A stretch of DNA of 64,000 bases from Adineta ricciae. Its lineage: Eukaryota > Rotifera > Eurotatoria > Adinetida > Adinetidae. Under the pieces are notes generated by a model. The model was given only the letters and a program-made list of their open reading frames with translations. It was not told the origin of the DNA and did not search any database. The stretch covers positions 186,001 through 250,000 of the forward strand of contig CAJNOJ010000066.1 of NCBI GenBank assembly GCA_905250025.1. The letters are read 5' to 3'. Shown piece by piece: positions 1 to 10,914 of the stretch (position 1 is its first letter; every line of letters begins with the position of its first letter). The translations under genes were made by a program, and so were the position numbers.

Positions 1-1298
1 AACAAGTTATCATATTCATAAATATAATTTCGTCTCAATCAAGGAATGACCAAAAGAAGTTATTTCGTCCGTTCTTTGAACGTACTTTGAGAGCATTGAG
101 TTGATTGTGTATAACACCTGTATGAATAGCTGCTTCTTGTTGTTTGTTCAACTTCGAATCGTCGACTAGATGTTCCAGAAGAAATTCAATAGCAGCCAAG
201 GCATTGTTGCGGACAGCGTGATGTAACGGAGTCCAACCATTTTTGTCTTCAATATTCAGATCTAAATAATCACTGTCATTTTATTACATGTAGTGAAATA
301 GTTTACAATCTAATGAATAATCTAGCATCGGAAGTGCAGAAAAGTAACGCCTTGTTTGTGTTGTAACAACACATTTCTCCCAAGATTTAAAGTTCAACTG
401 TGTTCTTTCTCGTTCTTCTAAACTTGTTCAATCAATATGTTAATCTTACCGCCTTGATATTGAGCGACCAAAGTTAAAATCGCAACTTTGTTACGTGCAG
501 CAGCATTGTGTGCTGCACAAAGGCCAGTAGGATTGAAAACAGTTAGTTTTGATGGATCTTCCGAAATGTATTTTTCAAATTCTTGTACATTGCCTGTCCC
601 GGCGATCTAATATGACAAAGAAAACAACAGATGGCAAAACATCAAGAGCTGTAATTGAAAAGTAAAGTGAGAGACAAAAGAGGTTCATAGAAACAAAATA
701 AAAGAGTAATTCGAAGTGTCTAGACCTTCATAAAACAATTCTCATCTTATACTTGAGTTTTATGCGCGCTAACAAACGATCAAAACACAATTAACATTTA
801 GAAACGATATGTTCTATTTCGGAGATTTTACCAAACTGATATCCTCATTCTTCGACGTTATCTTCTTCGGCTTTTTTCTCCGACATTTTGCTCTTAGATG
901 TGTTGCCATCTTACCGATTTTCAGATGATAAGAAATAAAACACTGCTGCTCTTACTCGAACAACATAATGTGGACTATCAGAAACTAGACATATATTATG
1001 TGTAGCTTCATCGTTTCCTGCCGTGATTATTGTCGTTGTCTCGATTGATTCAGTTGTTTTATTCAAAGGTGGCTTGAAGTGTGGTAATTGTTTCGTAAAT
1101 TTGAGAAGTCGATCTTTTGGTAAACGTCGAAATAAATGTCGAAACTTTGCCGGTAGTTCCTGCTGAGAATGTTCAGTAGTATTCAAATACTCCGAAGATT
1201 TCTCGATACTAGTTAAAAAGACAAAACTAAGTATTGAATGGTGTTCGTTTCTGCATAGATAAACAAACTTACCTCGTATCAATACTTGCAGAACACAT
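1..1298 (-). CDS. TRPA-type ankyrin-repeat cation channel, N-terminal part (cut by window edge)
   Basis: Only the 5' part of a multi-exon minus-strand gene is present. The proposed start is the ATG at 1296-1298 (MCSASIDT), which splices through a short intron into an exon encoding about 100 residues ahead of the repeats and ending SPHYVVR. After a roughly 350-nt intron come exons with ankyrin consensus pieces (GLCAAHNAAARN, then NGWTPLHHAVRNNA and AAIHTGVIHNQ). The last visible exon ends ALK before a GTACGT donor, and the rest lies beyond position 1. Exon order, splice phases and sequence match the complete paralogue at 2063-6620, for example NVQEFE, GLCAAH and the NGWTPLH block. I therefore call it a TRPA-family channel by paralogy; no transmembrane segment is visible here. 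The assignment of the first exon is inference. Confidence 0.75.
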
Positions 1299-2062
1299 TG
1301 TCGTTCAATTTTGACAGTTGGAAAGAAATGTCATCGACGATATGCTTTTCATGAATGTTAGTATATTATGATAATATTGTTTCAGATATTAAATAACAAA
1401 AAAAGAATGGGACTAGTCATAGTTTCATCGTTTTGAGTTTTATTCATTGAATGTCATTTATTCACCATGGGAAATAGACAAGAAATGTCACACGAAGCTC
1501 TTTTTTTTTCTTTCTAATTGTCAACAATTGTGTGAAGATATGCATTAACTCCTGAAGGAACTCATATGGAACTCTATTTTCCCTTTCAAACAAAGGATTG
1601 CAAAGTGCACATATAATAGCTATAAATAATATGCAATGATAAGCAACAGGAGCATCGATGCGATTGATAGTATTTTGTTTTCTAAGGAATATCCAAAATG
1701 TGAGTGACTATTGATATCATACTCATGAGAAACTATCTATGTCGACATAACAGCGAATCTTCTCGTGAACTCTATCGACCTGGCTTATATCTTCTTACTT
1801 AACATTGTTCCTGACAGAGAATTTATCAGATGATTCTTAAATAGTGAGATGTCAAGTGGAACATCTCAATTAATATTATTACTCTGATGCACTGCTATAG
1901 ATGAAAAACACATTGTTGTTCATTCACATTCTAAAACATGTGGACTGTATTCGAAATGATACTTGATAAGCAACGCTAGTATGTGTTTCTTTTTTACAAT
2001 GCAAAATTAACTCGGACGAGAACATTTAGTATCATATACATGAGAGTTTGTTCAGAATAGAA
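1299..2062. other. Intergenic spacer between tandem TRPA genes
   Basis: This lies between the 5' end of the truncated channel gene and the stop codon of the next one on the same strand. It should hold the promoter and 5' leader of the first gene and the 3' UTR of the second. It is AT-rich with short T-runs. I see no open frame with coding character, no RNA gene and no repeat. Confidence 0.5.
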
Positions 2063-5000
2063 TTAATTGTGAGTGTCTGCGAAAGAACGTAGACGCGAAA
2101 ATCGATTTTTGACATTGATGGCCTGTCGAAGTTTTTGAATATTCATGCATTCTTTTGGTTGATCACATTTCGATCGATCGTCAAGTTCAATTTCAGTATT
2201 AATCTCCATTTTTTGTACAATTAATCGAAGTAGAGTAGTTATCTTGTCCAATTGTCGCTGCATGTCCTTTTGCCTTTTTTTTAAAAGAAATATGTCGAAT
2301 CATACATAACGAATGAAACTTGATAAAGAATGACAATACCTGGTTTTTTGTTTGTACAGTTCAACGAATAATTCATTCTCTGATGAAGAATCTCTGTTCG
2401 CATCCAAGACATCTTTCGTGTCAATCGGTTGAGCGATCCACTAAAATATGTTCTCTCAGTTAAATCGACCTTTGTATATTGTTTATTTACTCGTTTTATG
2501 ATTGATGTGATGCGATTGCAGAAACCTCTATTGATATAAATAACGAACTTGTCCTTTATCCATCGTTGAACGAGTTTACTCGGCAATTTTCTCTCTAAAT
2601 TCGTATGAAGTTGGACCTAAATTACAATAGATATCTAGCACCGCCCATCATAATTTAGAAAAAACAAGCACACCTGCATGGCGAGACGTTTCAAATGTGC
2701 ATTTTGTTGAATTTGCATCAAATCACCAATGGCTAGACCAACCAGCAGGTTCATTAAAAGAATAGGCATGATAATAGCGAACAGCAGAAGCATTAATAGA
2801 TTAGTGAGAGAAAAATGTTGTTCATTAACGTTTTCGGAATAACTTGGATCAAAACCAATTTCACCCAACATCATTGTCACTGACTTTAGTATAATTATAA
2901 ACAGATGTTGAGGATTCGATGGATTCAATTGCTAAAGAGAAACACAATGTTCATAATTCAACGTTATATCATTCAACAATCCGTACGACAACTTTCGAGC
3001 TAATCTAGGAACGGAACTGACGATCAAAACTGCCTTTTCTACAACACTTTTCCATTTTTCGAAACTTACTTCATTGAATGGTCGAATCACGCAGAAAGTT
3101 AATGCAAATCCCACGATCAAAACTGAAAACAGTGATAACACATGCAACAGCGTCTTGAAAATCTCCAGAAACATTATCACATAGATTCCATAGATATCGA
3201 ATCGACCCAACAGAAATAACAAACCTAAGTAAGCATTCAAGATACCAATCGATCCTGCTACCCACTGATAATGCCATGATTGATCGAACAAAAATGGAAA
3301 TGCGAACACACACACACTGATGTACAGTGACCACTGGATGTAGTTCTCCATATCACTGAAATATTCCCAACCCTCTTGAGCAAACTGAACTGTCTCGAGA
3401 ACGAAGTTCAAGAAACAGTACAAGATGATGTACCAAATACAGAACATGTGTGGTAAAGTCGCCGACTGTCTGAACGAAACGAAATGCTGGTTAGGACAAG
3501 TATGAAGTGGTGTTTTGGTGAGCGTGAGAGTGAGAGTGGAATCATGATGATTGCATGCAGGAAAAGTGATGACGAAGTAGGAGAGTGAGATGAGAAAGAG
3601 AAGATAGAAGCAAAGGTTGAGCATGTAGATGGGAAAGCCATAGGTGAGCCACTTTTGTCGGAGAAGCGTTTCACAAAGTGGATGGCTGAGATGATTCGTT
3701 CGGCCAAACTTGACCATCATCTAGAATACGAAAGTAGCAGTTTGGAAAGGTGGCAGGATGATACATACATTGAGTGGTAGCATTGGACACCGACGAAACT
3801 TTCCATCGACCTCAGTTACATCCGTCCAGTTGATATAATGGAAGTCGTAAATTAACTAAAAGAACGAGCTAGAAAATCACAAAATAGGAAAAAATCAATT
3901 ACATGAAAATCTTTATCTTTTTGATTATCACAGGTGCGCGTTATACATCGATCAAATATAACTGGCACGCACTCTGGCAAATGTTCAATCAGACCAAGTA
4001 GTGGCGTTCGATACTTCACACTCGTCAGGTCCAGTGCCTCGTTCCATCTAGTTCATAGTCATACAATTGATTTTAGCTCACCTCACCTAATCCCCGTTTA
4101 CCGCTTATGACCAATGATTGCAAGACAAACATCCTTGTGTCTTTTCATGATGGCCAAGTCAAAGAATGTCTCACCATCTGCATTTGTCACAAACTCTGCT
4201 GCTTTCGACAGTAACAGATCAACACACTCGACATGACCAGCTGCAGCTGCACAGTGCAGCGGTGTCATTCCGAGACGATTTACAGAGTTGATCAGGTGTG
4301 TATGTGCTTGGAGAATGGTATGCATTGTCGAAACATGACCGTGTGATGCTGCTTCGTGAAGTGGAGTGTCGCCATCAAAGCTCTTGGTGAACTGTGCACC
4401 TTTGTGCAGTAGAAGCTGAACGACTCGTGTGTGACCATTCTGACAGCAGAGATGAAGTGGAGTTTGACCATGTTGATCGGGTTCGTTGAGAATGCGCTTG
4501 AAACCTGAAGTGTCGAGTAGTTGTCGGCATGTGTTGTACCTTCCATACCTGTGAGACGAGAGGAGGGAGGAATATGAGTGTGTTGTAGTTAGTGTGACTC
4601 ACTGAGCAGCAAGGTGCAATGATGATTGTCGCTGATTTGTTTTCTTATTGATTTCTGCTCCTTGTTTGATGAGAACGGTGAGAACATTGACGAGTCCATC
4701 GCGAGATGCATAGTGAATGGGGTAGAATCCGTCGGTGTCACGTTGATCGAAGAGGATGCGATAGTTGTCACGTTTGAAGAGAGCAGTGCCGATGGTGTCG
4801 ATGGGAAGGTTCTGCATGATGGTGACATGAAGAAGGTTTCGATCGGAATCGTCTCGATAAAACAAGGATGCATTTTTAGAAAGGAGAAAACAAACAGCAT
4901 GGACAGAAGAGTTGAGAGCAGCAAGAATGAGTGGTGTTCGTTTTGAAACGTCTCGAGCATCGATATCAGACCCCTGAAAACGGAGAATGTGCTGGGTGGG

Positions 5001-6620
5001 AGGCAAAGATTGATTGAAAATATCTTTTACCGCATCAAGAAGATATTGTATGACATCGACGTGATCACCCATAGACGCTCTACAGAAAACGTGGTTCAAT
5101 AAAAAAAATGATAGTGTAATACTCACTTATGCAATGGCGTCATTCCTTGAACATCGGTCATAGAAACGACTCTCCTCTTGAGATGAGATTGCCAACTGAA
5201 CATGAGATCTAAGAGCTCTATTGAACCCTGCGAAGCTGCTAGGTGAACTGGCGTGGAGAAGTCATCTTGTTGATCATCGATTTTACTTCCTTTCTCCAAA
5301 CAAATTTGTACAGCTTCGATATTGCCACCTAAATTATCAACACGCAATATGGCGATAGTGATGAACGTCAAAGAAAAATATACCTAAAACAGATGAGTGT
5401 AATGGTCGATGATTTTCAGCATCGCAATAATTCAATAGATTAACGATTCCATAACTATTGACCTTAGCTAAATAAAAGTGTTTTAGCGGAGTTTACTCAC
5501 ATACATGAACAATTCTTGTTTACCGATTTCACACAAGTGATGAAATACGCGGTTGCTACTATTTAGTGCTGCTTCATGAATTGGATAGGTGCCAACATCG
5601 TTACGCAAACACAAACGAGCATGATTATCAGTCTGGAATATAGATTTCTCGAACAATGGGTATCATTCAGTGATTTGTGTCTATACTCACAAGTATTCTT
5701 GCTGCTTCAATATTATCATTAATAGCAGCATAATGTAGTGGCGTCTTTTTCCTTTCACCGGGAAGATTCACATTTTGAGGATGTCTGGACAGGAGAAGCT
5801 AGAAGAGAAGAGTTTCCGTCAGATCTATTTTTATTCCACTAGTAGTAGATATTCTAAATAATACTTTAAGTGCTTCTGATTGATTATGAATGACAGCTAG
5901 ATGAATAGGAGCGTCTTGCTGTTGGTTCAATCGACTATCATCAGCTCCATTATCCAAAAGAAATTCAATAGCATTTAAGGCATTATGTCGTACAGCGTAA
6001 TGCAGTGGCGTCCATCCATTTCGATCTTCGATATTCAAATCTAAATCGCTTCATTCTATTCAGTATATGTAAACTTTGTTCGATCTACCTCCATCGTATT
6101 GAACGATTACTAGTAAAATGGCGACTTGGTTATGAGCAGCAGCACTATGAGCTGCACACAAACCTGCAGAACTAAAATGGGTTAATTTAGATGGATCATT
6201 TTGAACGAGACTTTCAAATTCCTGAACATTTCCAGTTTCAGCAATCTAAAATAGGTTTCATGCTGTGTCCGCTATCAAATACTGCAGAAACTTACTCGAA
6301 CAATTGAATATGAGTTGTCAGAAGCTACGTGCACATCATTTATGGCATTTGGCCGTATGATTGGCGGTTGAACTGATTCGATTAGAACAGTTGACAACGT
6401 CGTCATTTCTTTATTTATGTGTGAAACTTTATTTCTCGATGACCGACAAAATATATCTCGGAACATCGTATGAACCCGTTGTGTGTTGTTCAGCTCAGTT
6501 GATAATTTTGAATAACCGTCTCTTACCGGAAAAGAATGCAATCGTATGTAGAGAAACAAAAGCAGTATCTTACTCAACATCACACGTTTCTGCTTGTCCA
6601 ACCGACACTTTCTCAGACAT
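2063..6620 (-). CDS. TRPA1-like ankyrin-repeat cation channel
   Basis: A multi-exon gene starting at the ATG at 6618-6620 (MSEKVSVGQAE). I estimate about 1,200 residues, against roughly 1,120 for vertebrate TRPA1. The N-terminal two thirds is a long ankyrin array with TPLHYA and TPLHCAAAAGH type units. The membrane part follows: SWLTYGFPIYMLNL-type entry to S1, further hydrophobic helices, then a pore region with MMLGEIGF and an S6 reading LMNLLVGLAIGD. The C-terminal exon (2063-2263) is a coiled coil containing IVQKMEINTE, close to the TRPA1 C-terminus. The family forms tetrameric, calcium-permeable plasma-membrane channels gated by irritants, heat or other stimuli; the stimulus cannot be read from the sequence. 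The selectivity-filter acidic position (Asp in human TRPA1) is Glu here. Near 2935-3085 an open frame probably covers an intron, because splicing PFNE directly to QLNPSN fits the family better. The paralogue upstream makes this a tandem duplication. Confidence 0.9.
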
Positions 6621-7482
6621 TTTTACTTATAAAACTAGAAAATAGAATATATATATGATCATAAATAAACTATAACTCTCATTAAGTTTCCTTTCTTCTG
6701 TTACTAGCTCAGCAATATTCGTTTCAATGAAGACTCTTATTTTCTACCAGGAAAACCATGCCCCGACATGTATCGACCTGAACGTCAAACACGATGAGTG
6801 ACAAATGTCTTCAACTATTTTCTGTTGTAGTAATTTCATTATGTTAACAATGATTTATGGTAATCAAATGAAGGAAATAAGAAAAGTACTAAAGTGCAAC
6901 CGGGAATGTTATTCATATTCTCATCATTACCTTCGATGTTGCTTGAAAACGTTTCGAGATGAAATCTGTTAAGAACACTTTTGTTTTCTCAATAATCCAT
7001 AACGATTACTATTGTTCTGCTAGAACGATAATAGAATAGAAAAACAATTCGATGAAAGCACGCGATGATAATTATTACAAGAAGGAAATCCAACACTTTC
7101 TTCTATTCAAGACTGCTATACGATATTAATGATATTCATCTATATGAAAATACAAGAGAAGTCAAGATAGGTTTTCTTTTCTTTCTTAACACAATTCACC
7201 AAGGAAATAAATATACCTATGTGTCGCTGTTGATTTCGTAGCTTAACTCTTTGCCTTCTCTTTGATCGAAATGCACAGCATACAAATGTTCAGTACCTAT
7301 CACTTTAATTACTCAAATTACCGAACGGTTCATTACGGAGGAACGAAATATTGGTACAAATGCTGTTATCGGTATCAAAGGACAAGATTTTCTGGTAAAA
7401 AGATAAACAGATGTTGAAATTCTCAGCGTTGAGAGTATAAGAATCAACTGTCATATTAGAAAGATCAATTCTTTTCTTCTGA
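6621..7482. promoter_or_regulatory. Divergent intergenic region, TRPA-like / DIPK2-like
   Basis: The two flanking genes are transcribed away from each other, so both promoters should lie in these 860 bases. The region is AT-rich. I see no conserved motif, repeat or believable exon. A short open frame at 7305-7499 on the minus strand overlaps the start of the kinase gene and has no supporting features. Confidence 0.4.
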
Positions 7483-8843
7483 ATGTCATTTAAATTCAAA
7501 CGATTTTGTCGGTGGCGATTATGTCTTCTTTACATTCCTTTGCTCTTCATCTTATACTTGATTTTTAACAATTTGTTTATCTATTCACCATCGAATCTCC
7601 GTTTTGTCGAACTGAACTCGTGTCCAGCATGCTTTGGCGTCCGTCTTTGCCATTTATTCGGAACAAATGCCGTGCAATTAACAGGTTTCATTAGCATGTT
7701 ATCTAACCGTAGACAAATCGATGAGTTTTAAACTAGGTTGGCAACGTTTTTCCATATTCAATAGTGACCTATTCAATGTCAAAAATATCTACTATGGAAC
7801 AATGAACAACAAGCGAGTAGTATTCAAGAAAATGGCTCATCAAAGTGAATGGGTTCTGTTCGATGATTGTCAACAATCACCGTCATGTTTTCATTCGACA
7901 ACATCTTCTCTAGGCACACTTTTACCTTGTTCGAATGATACATTTGTTTCCAAATTTAAAAATGCGTAAATACACACATACGTGATTATTCGTCAGCATT
8001 GATGCTCTTTACGCATAGATTTCTTCAATCAACGGACCTCGATCGACATGATAGCCAGATTTCATTTGCAACAACTGTCCAAATGAACCTCGAACCGATC
8101 GTATTGTCAGTAAGAGTGATGAACATTATAATCCGTAGTTTATGTTCTTGCACGTTCTTCGTAGGGTTTAACTGAGATTGACTTTCCATTTCCGGTGTAC
8201 TATGGTGCATGTGGCCGAGTAGGAGTTGTGAGCGATGAAGGATCAAATTTTGTATCATATCTTGACTCACCATTTCACTTTCGTGTACATTTGTTTTTCA
8301 ACGTGAATCAGAGATCAATATTTTCTTCATTTCAGGCATATCTCGTTCGAGAATTACTCATTTCGATGCATCAATTAACTGTTAGTAATGCCGAAATCAT
8401 TCTTTACTATCCCGATGTAAATCTAGAAAATTTCGTATACAACAAAAATGAACGACGTGTGAAGATAATTGATCTCGAATATCTGATTATTGTCGAACGC
8501 GATTTATTTCGTAATGAAGTCGACGCGCAAGATGTCCGAAATCACGCAAACAAATTCTGCAATACTTATATGCCTGATTATAATATTGAGCAAAGTAGTA
8601 CCTTTCGGATGTTCACCAATCGAGATTATGATATTCACTTTAGTTTGTCGGTACATTTTATCACCATCGCTCGACATGAAAGGCAAAGAAATGTCCAGCG
8701 ATTTTCTTCATCATATTCCGCCGCATATCGACAAGCAATTAAACTTATCCCAAACGATTTTGACGTGTGCACAAACAGAATCGAAAGAAGAGAGAATGGC
8801 CATGTACGAAAAACTACTAGAAATCCTAAGTAAAATCACATGA
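7483..8843 (+). CDS. DIPK2-type divergent protein kinase (type II membrane or secreted)
   Basis: Six exons (7483-7684, 7737-7965, 8019-8109, 8165-8284, 8336-8594, 8644-8843), with introns of 49-55 nt, join in frame to 366 residues. Human DIPK2A is about 430. The N-terminus is basic and then hydrophobic (a signal anchor around residues 10-30). It is followed by the family signature LNSCPACFG, a FNVKNIYYG block, a candidate ATP-binding Lys in RVVFKK, a YYGACGRVG segment, and DLEYL where the metal-binding Asp of the kinase fold is expected. The C-terminus continues in a different frame after the last intron (ICRYILSPS), matching the family's VCQNLLS region. DIPK2 proteins act in the Golgi and secretory route with poorly defined substrates. 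A polyadenylation signal follows at 8974. The family assignment is strong; DIPK2A versus DIPK2B cannot be separated. Confidence 0.9.
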
Positions 8844-8973
8844 TGCTGCAACAACAATGGTTAAGAGGACGCTGTTCGTCTTACAAGTGATTCAAACAAA
8901 GCAGATTGATTGGTTCGATCGTGTTTGAGTCATCAGCAAAAACCTTCCATAATTTTAGTAATTTAATTCCGTA

Positions 8974-8979
8974 AATAAA
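8974..8979 (+). terminator. Candidate polyadenylation signal of the DIPK2-like gene
   Basis: AATAAA lies 131 nt after the kinase stop codon, within a short AAATAAATAAATAG run and upstream of the next gene on the same strand. Confidence 0.5.
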
Positions 8980-9109
8980 TAAATAGTGAAATTTAATACA
9001 CATCACAAGAAGAAAATCGTTTTTTTGCTTCTGTTGTCACTCGAGTCGAATAAAAATTTCATTCAATATATCATGTTTATACAAGTCACGGCGACTGTCT
9101 AGTTCTCAA

Positions 9110-10759
9110 ATGTCAAAGGATAGACTTAAAGACCTACGACAAGCTGTAAGAACAAATTTCATTTATACTTTTGTTTATCTCAGAAGACATTTTTCTGTTC
9201 GATAGACCTCATGGCCTCATGTTGCCTATGAAGGACTTACAAGACAAGTATTATTCTTCTCTACCTTAATTGAAAATGTGCACAGCTTCTAGGGGCAAGA
9301 AGACGAACTTTCTAACACAAACAATTCACACATGTGTGTTTTCGCTTGTCTAATCTAAATCTCTCGCTGCACTTTAGAATTGACTAACATGGAAGTTATT
9401 AGCTTTATTCGTTTTTTTGTATTCGTAGTTTTCAAACCATCATGAACAGACTTCAGAGCATAGTATCAAAAGGCAAGGTACTAAGATCAGTATCGATAAA
9501 GAAAGTGGAATAAGTCAGTTTCTAAATGAAGTATGAAATTGATTTAGTATTTGAACCGATTTGATTATTGTTTATTGTTGAAGGCTGAAGTCATTCGAAA
9601 GATTATTGAGAGAATTGATGGATTGACACAGCAAGTCAAACAAATGCATGTCGACATGCTTCAACCAACGGCCAGTTCGAGTAAGAAATAATAGATATTC
9701 GGATATTTGAATTTTTCTATTCTTTTCAAGAATTAGGACAAGAACTGGATGATAAAAACGAAGAGATTAAGAACTTATCATACGACATCGCAGCAAAATT
9801 GAAAAGTAGCAAACTTCCAGAAATATAGACTACCAACAGTTGGTCTGATCTTATTTTGCAGAATTAGAGCAATCACAAACCCATCAAACTGATTACGACA
9901 TAACAAGTGCTCAATGGCGTATCAGAGAATCACAAATATTTGCATTAACAAGACAATTTCGTGATACAATGATCGAATATAACAAAGAAGCTGTCTTATA
10001 TCGTGAACGATGCAAAAAGATTATTGCTCGTGAACTTGAAATATGTAAGTTTAGGCAATGATCATTGATACATATACAATCTTGAGAAATCAAAAAATAA
10101 ATACAGGGACGTTCGATATCAGAGAAATGAATGTTGATTGAATGCCTTGTTACCGCTTCTTTCATTTTCAGCTGGAAATCGCAGAAATTACGATGAGTTA
10201 GATGCGATGCTCGACACTGGTTACCCAGGAACATTCAGTTTTCCTGTAATGATCTTTGACTTTCTTATTATACAATCAGTTTGTTTCGGAAAATTCTCTA
10301 GATTATGGTTCAAACACAAAAAGCACAACAATCGTTAGATGAAATCGAAGCGCGTCATCGTGATATAATGAAACTCGAGAAATCGATCAAAGAACTACAT
10401 AATATGTTCCTTGACTTAGCTATTCTTGTGAATGATCAGGTAAAATACTTTTTTCCTCTTGGCATATCCGACGATTTTCATTGTAGGGCGAAATGGTCGA
10501 TTGTATCGAACATAATATATCTAAAGCAGTGGACTATGTTCAAGATGCAGCAGAAAATGTATACATTACTGAACAATATCGTAGGAAAGTGCTCAAAGTA
10601 AAGAAATGTTTCTCAAAAGATAATATTCTCGCATTTTGTCTTGTAGAAAAAGCTGATCCTTGTGATAATCTTATCGTTTATTATATTTTCTGTGGTGTTT
10701 TTTATACTTATTGGTTATTTCATTCGGAAAAAAACACGAATTGGATAAATTTACTATAG
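9110..10759 (+). CDS. Syntaxin-1-type Qa-SNARE, divergent paralogue
   Basis: A multi-exon gene beginning [12 protein letters not shown] (9110-9145), the same opening as the better conserved syntaxin downstream. Later exons encode an Habc-like region ([19 protein letters not shown]), the WRIRESQ segment, the Hc helix ending ELEI, an AMLDTGYPG segment and a full SNARE motif. That motif contains [13 protein letters not shown], and then LVNDQGEMVD with the ionic-layer Gln. A last exon beginning near 10648 gives a transmembrane anchor ([11 protein letters not shown]) and a basic tail KKTRIG before TAA. Syntaxins sit on the target membrane and form the four-helix SNARE bundle that drives vesicle fusion. 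The Habc part is much less conserved than in the neighbour, suggesting a specialised copy. Only one Hc exon and one anchor exon are seen here. Confidence 0.85.
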
Positions 10760-10796
10760 CGCTGTTTTTGTGTACCATTTATTAGAAAAGAGAATC

Positions 10797-10802
10797 AATA
10801 AA
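10797..10802 (+). terminator. Candidate polyadenylation signal of the first syntaxin
   Basis: AATAAA about 40 nt after the stop codon. The next gene is convergent and its stop codon is only about 155 nt from this one, so the two 3' UTRs must be short or overlap. Confidence 0.5.
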
Positions 10803-10914
10803 ATCAAGAAATCCGATATTTTCCTCCTAAAACCAATCACAGTTTAGAATCGACACGTGCCCTAAAATAAACATCTCAACTCATCTTGTCCGTCACTTCT
10901 TCTTAGAAAGTAAC

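Noticed and set aside
2935-3085. Extra coding segment between S5 and pore of the TRPA gene (open frame with EKAVLIVSSVPRLARKLS)
   Set aside because: The frame is open, but GTAAGT and TTTAG sites flank it, and direct joining of PFNE to QLNPSN fits the TRPA family. It is treated as a readable intron.
8624-8650. Frameshift in the DIPK2-like kinase
   Set aside because: A change of frame near 8640 first suggested a broken gene. A 49-nt GT-AG intron (8595-8643) restores the family sequence and the exact frame.
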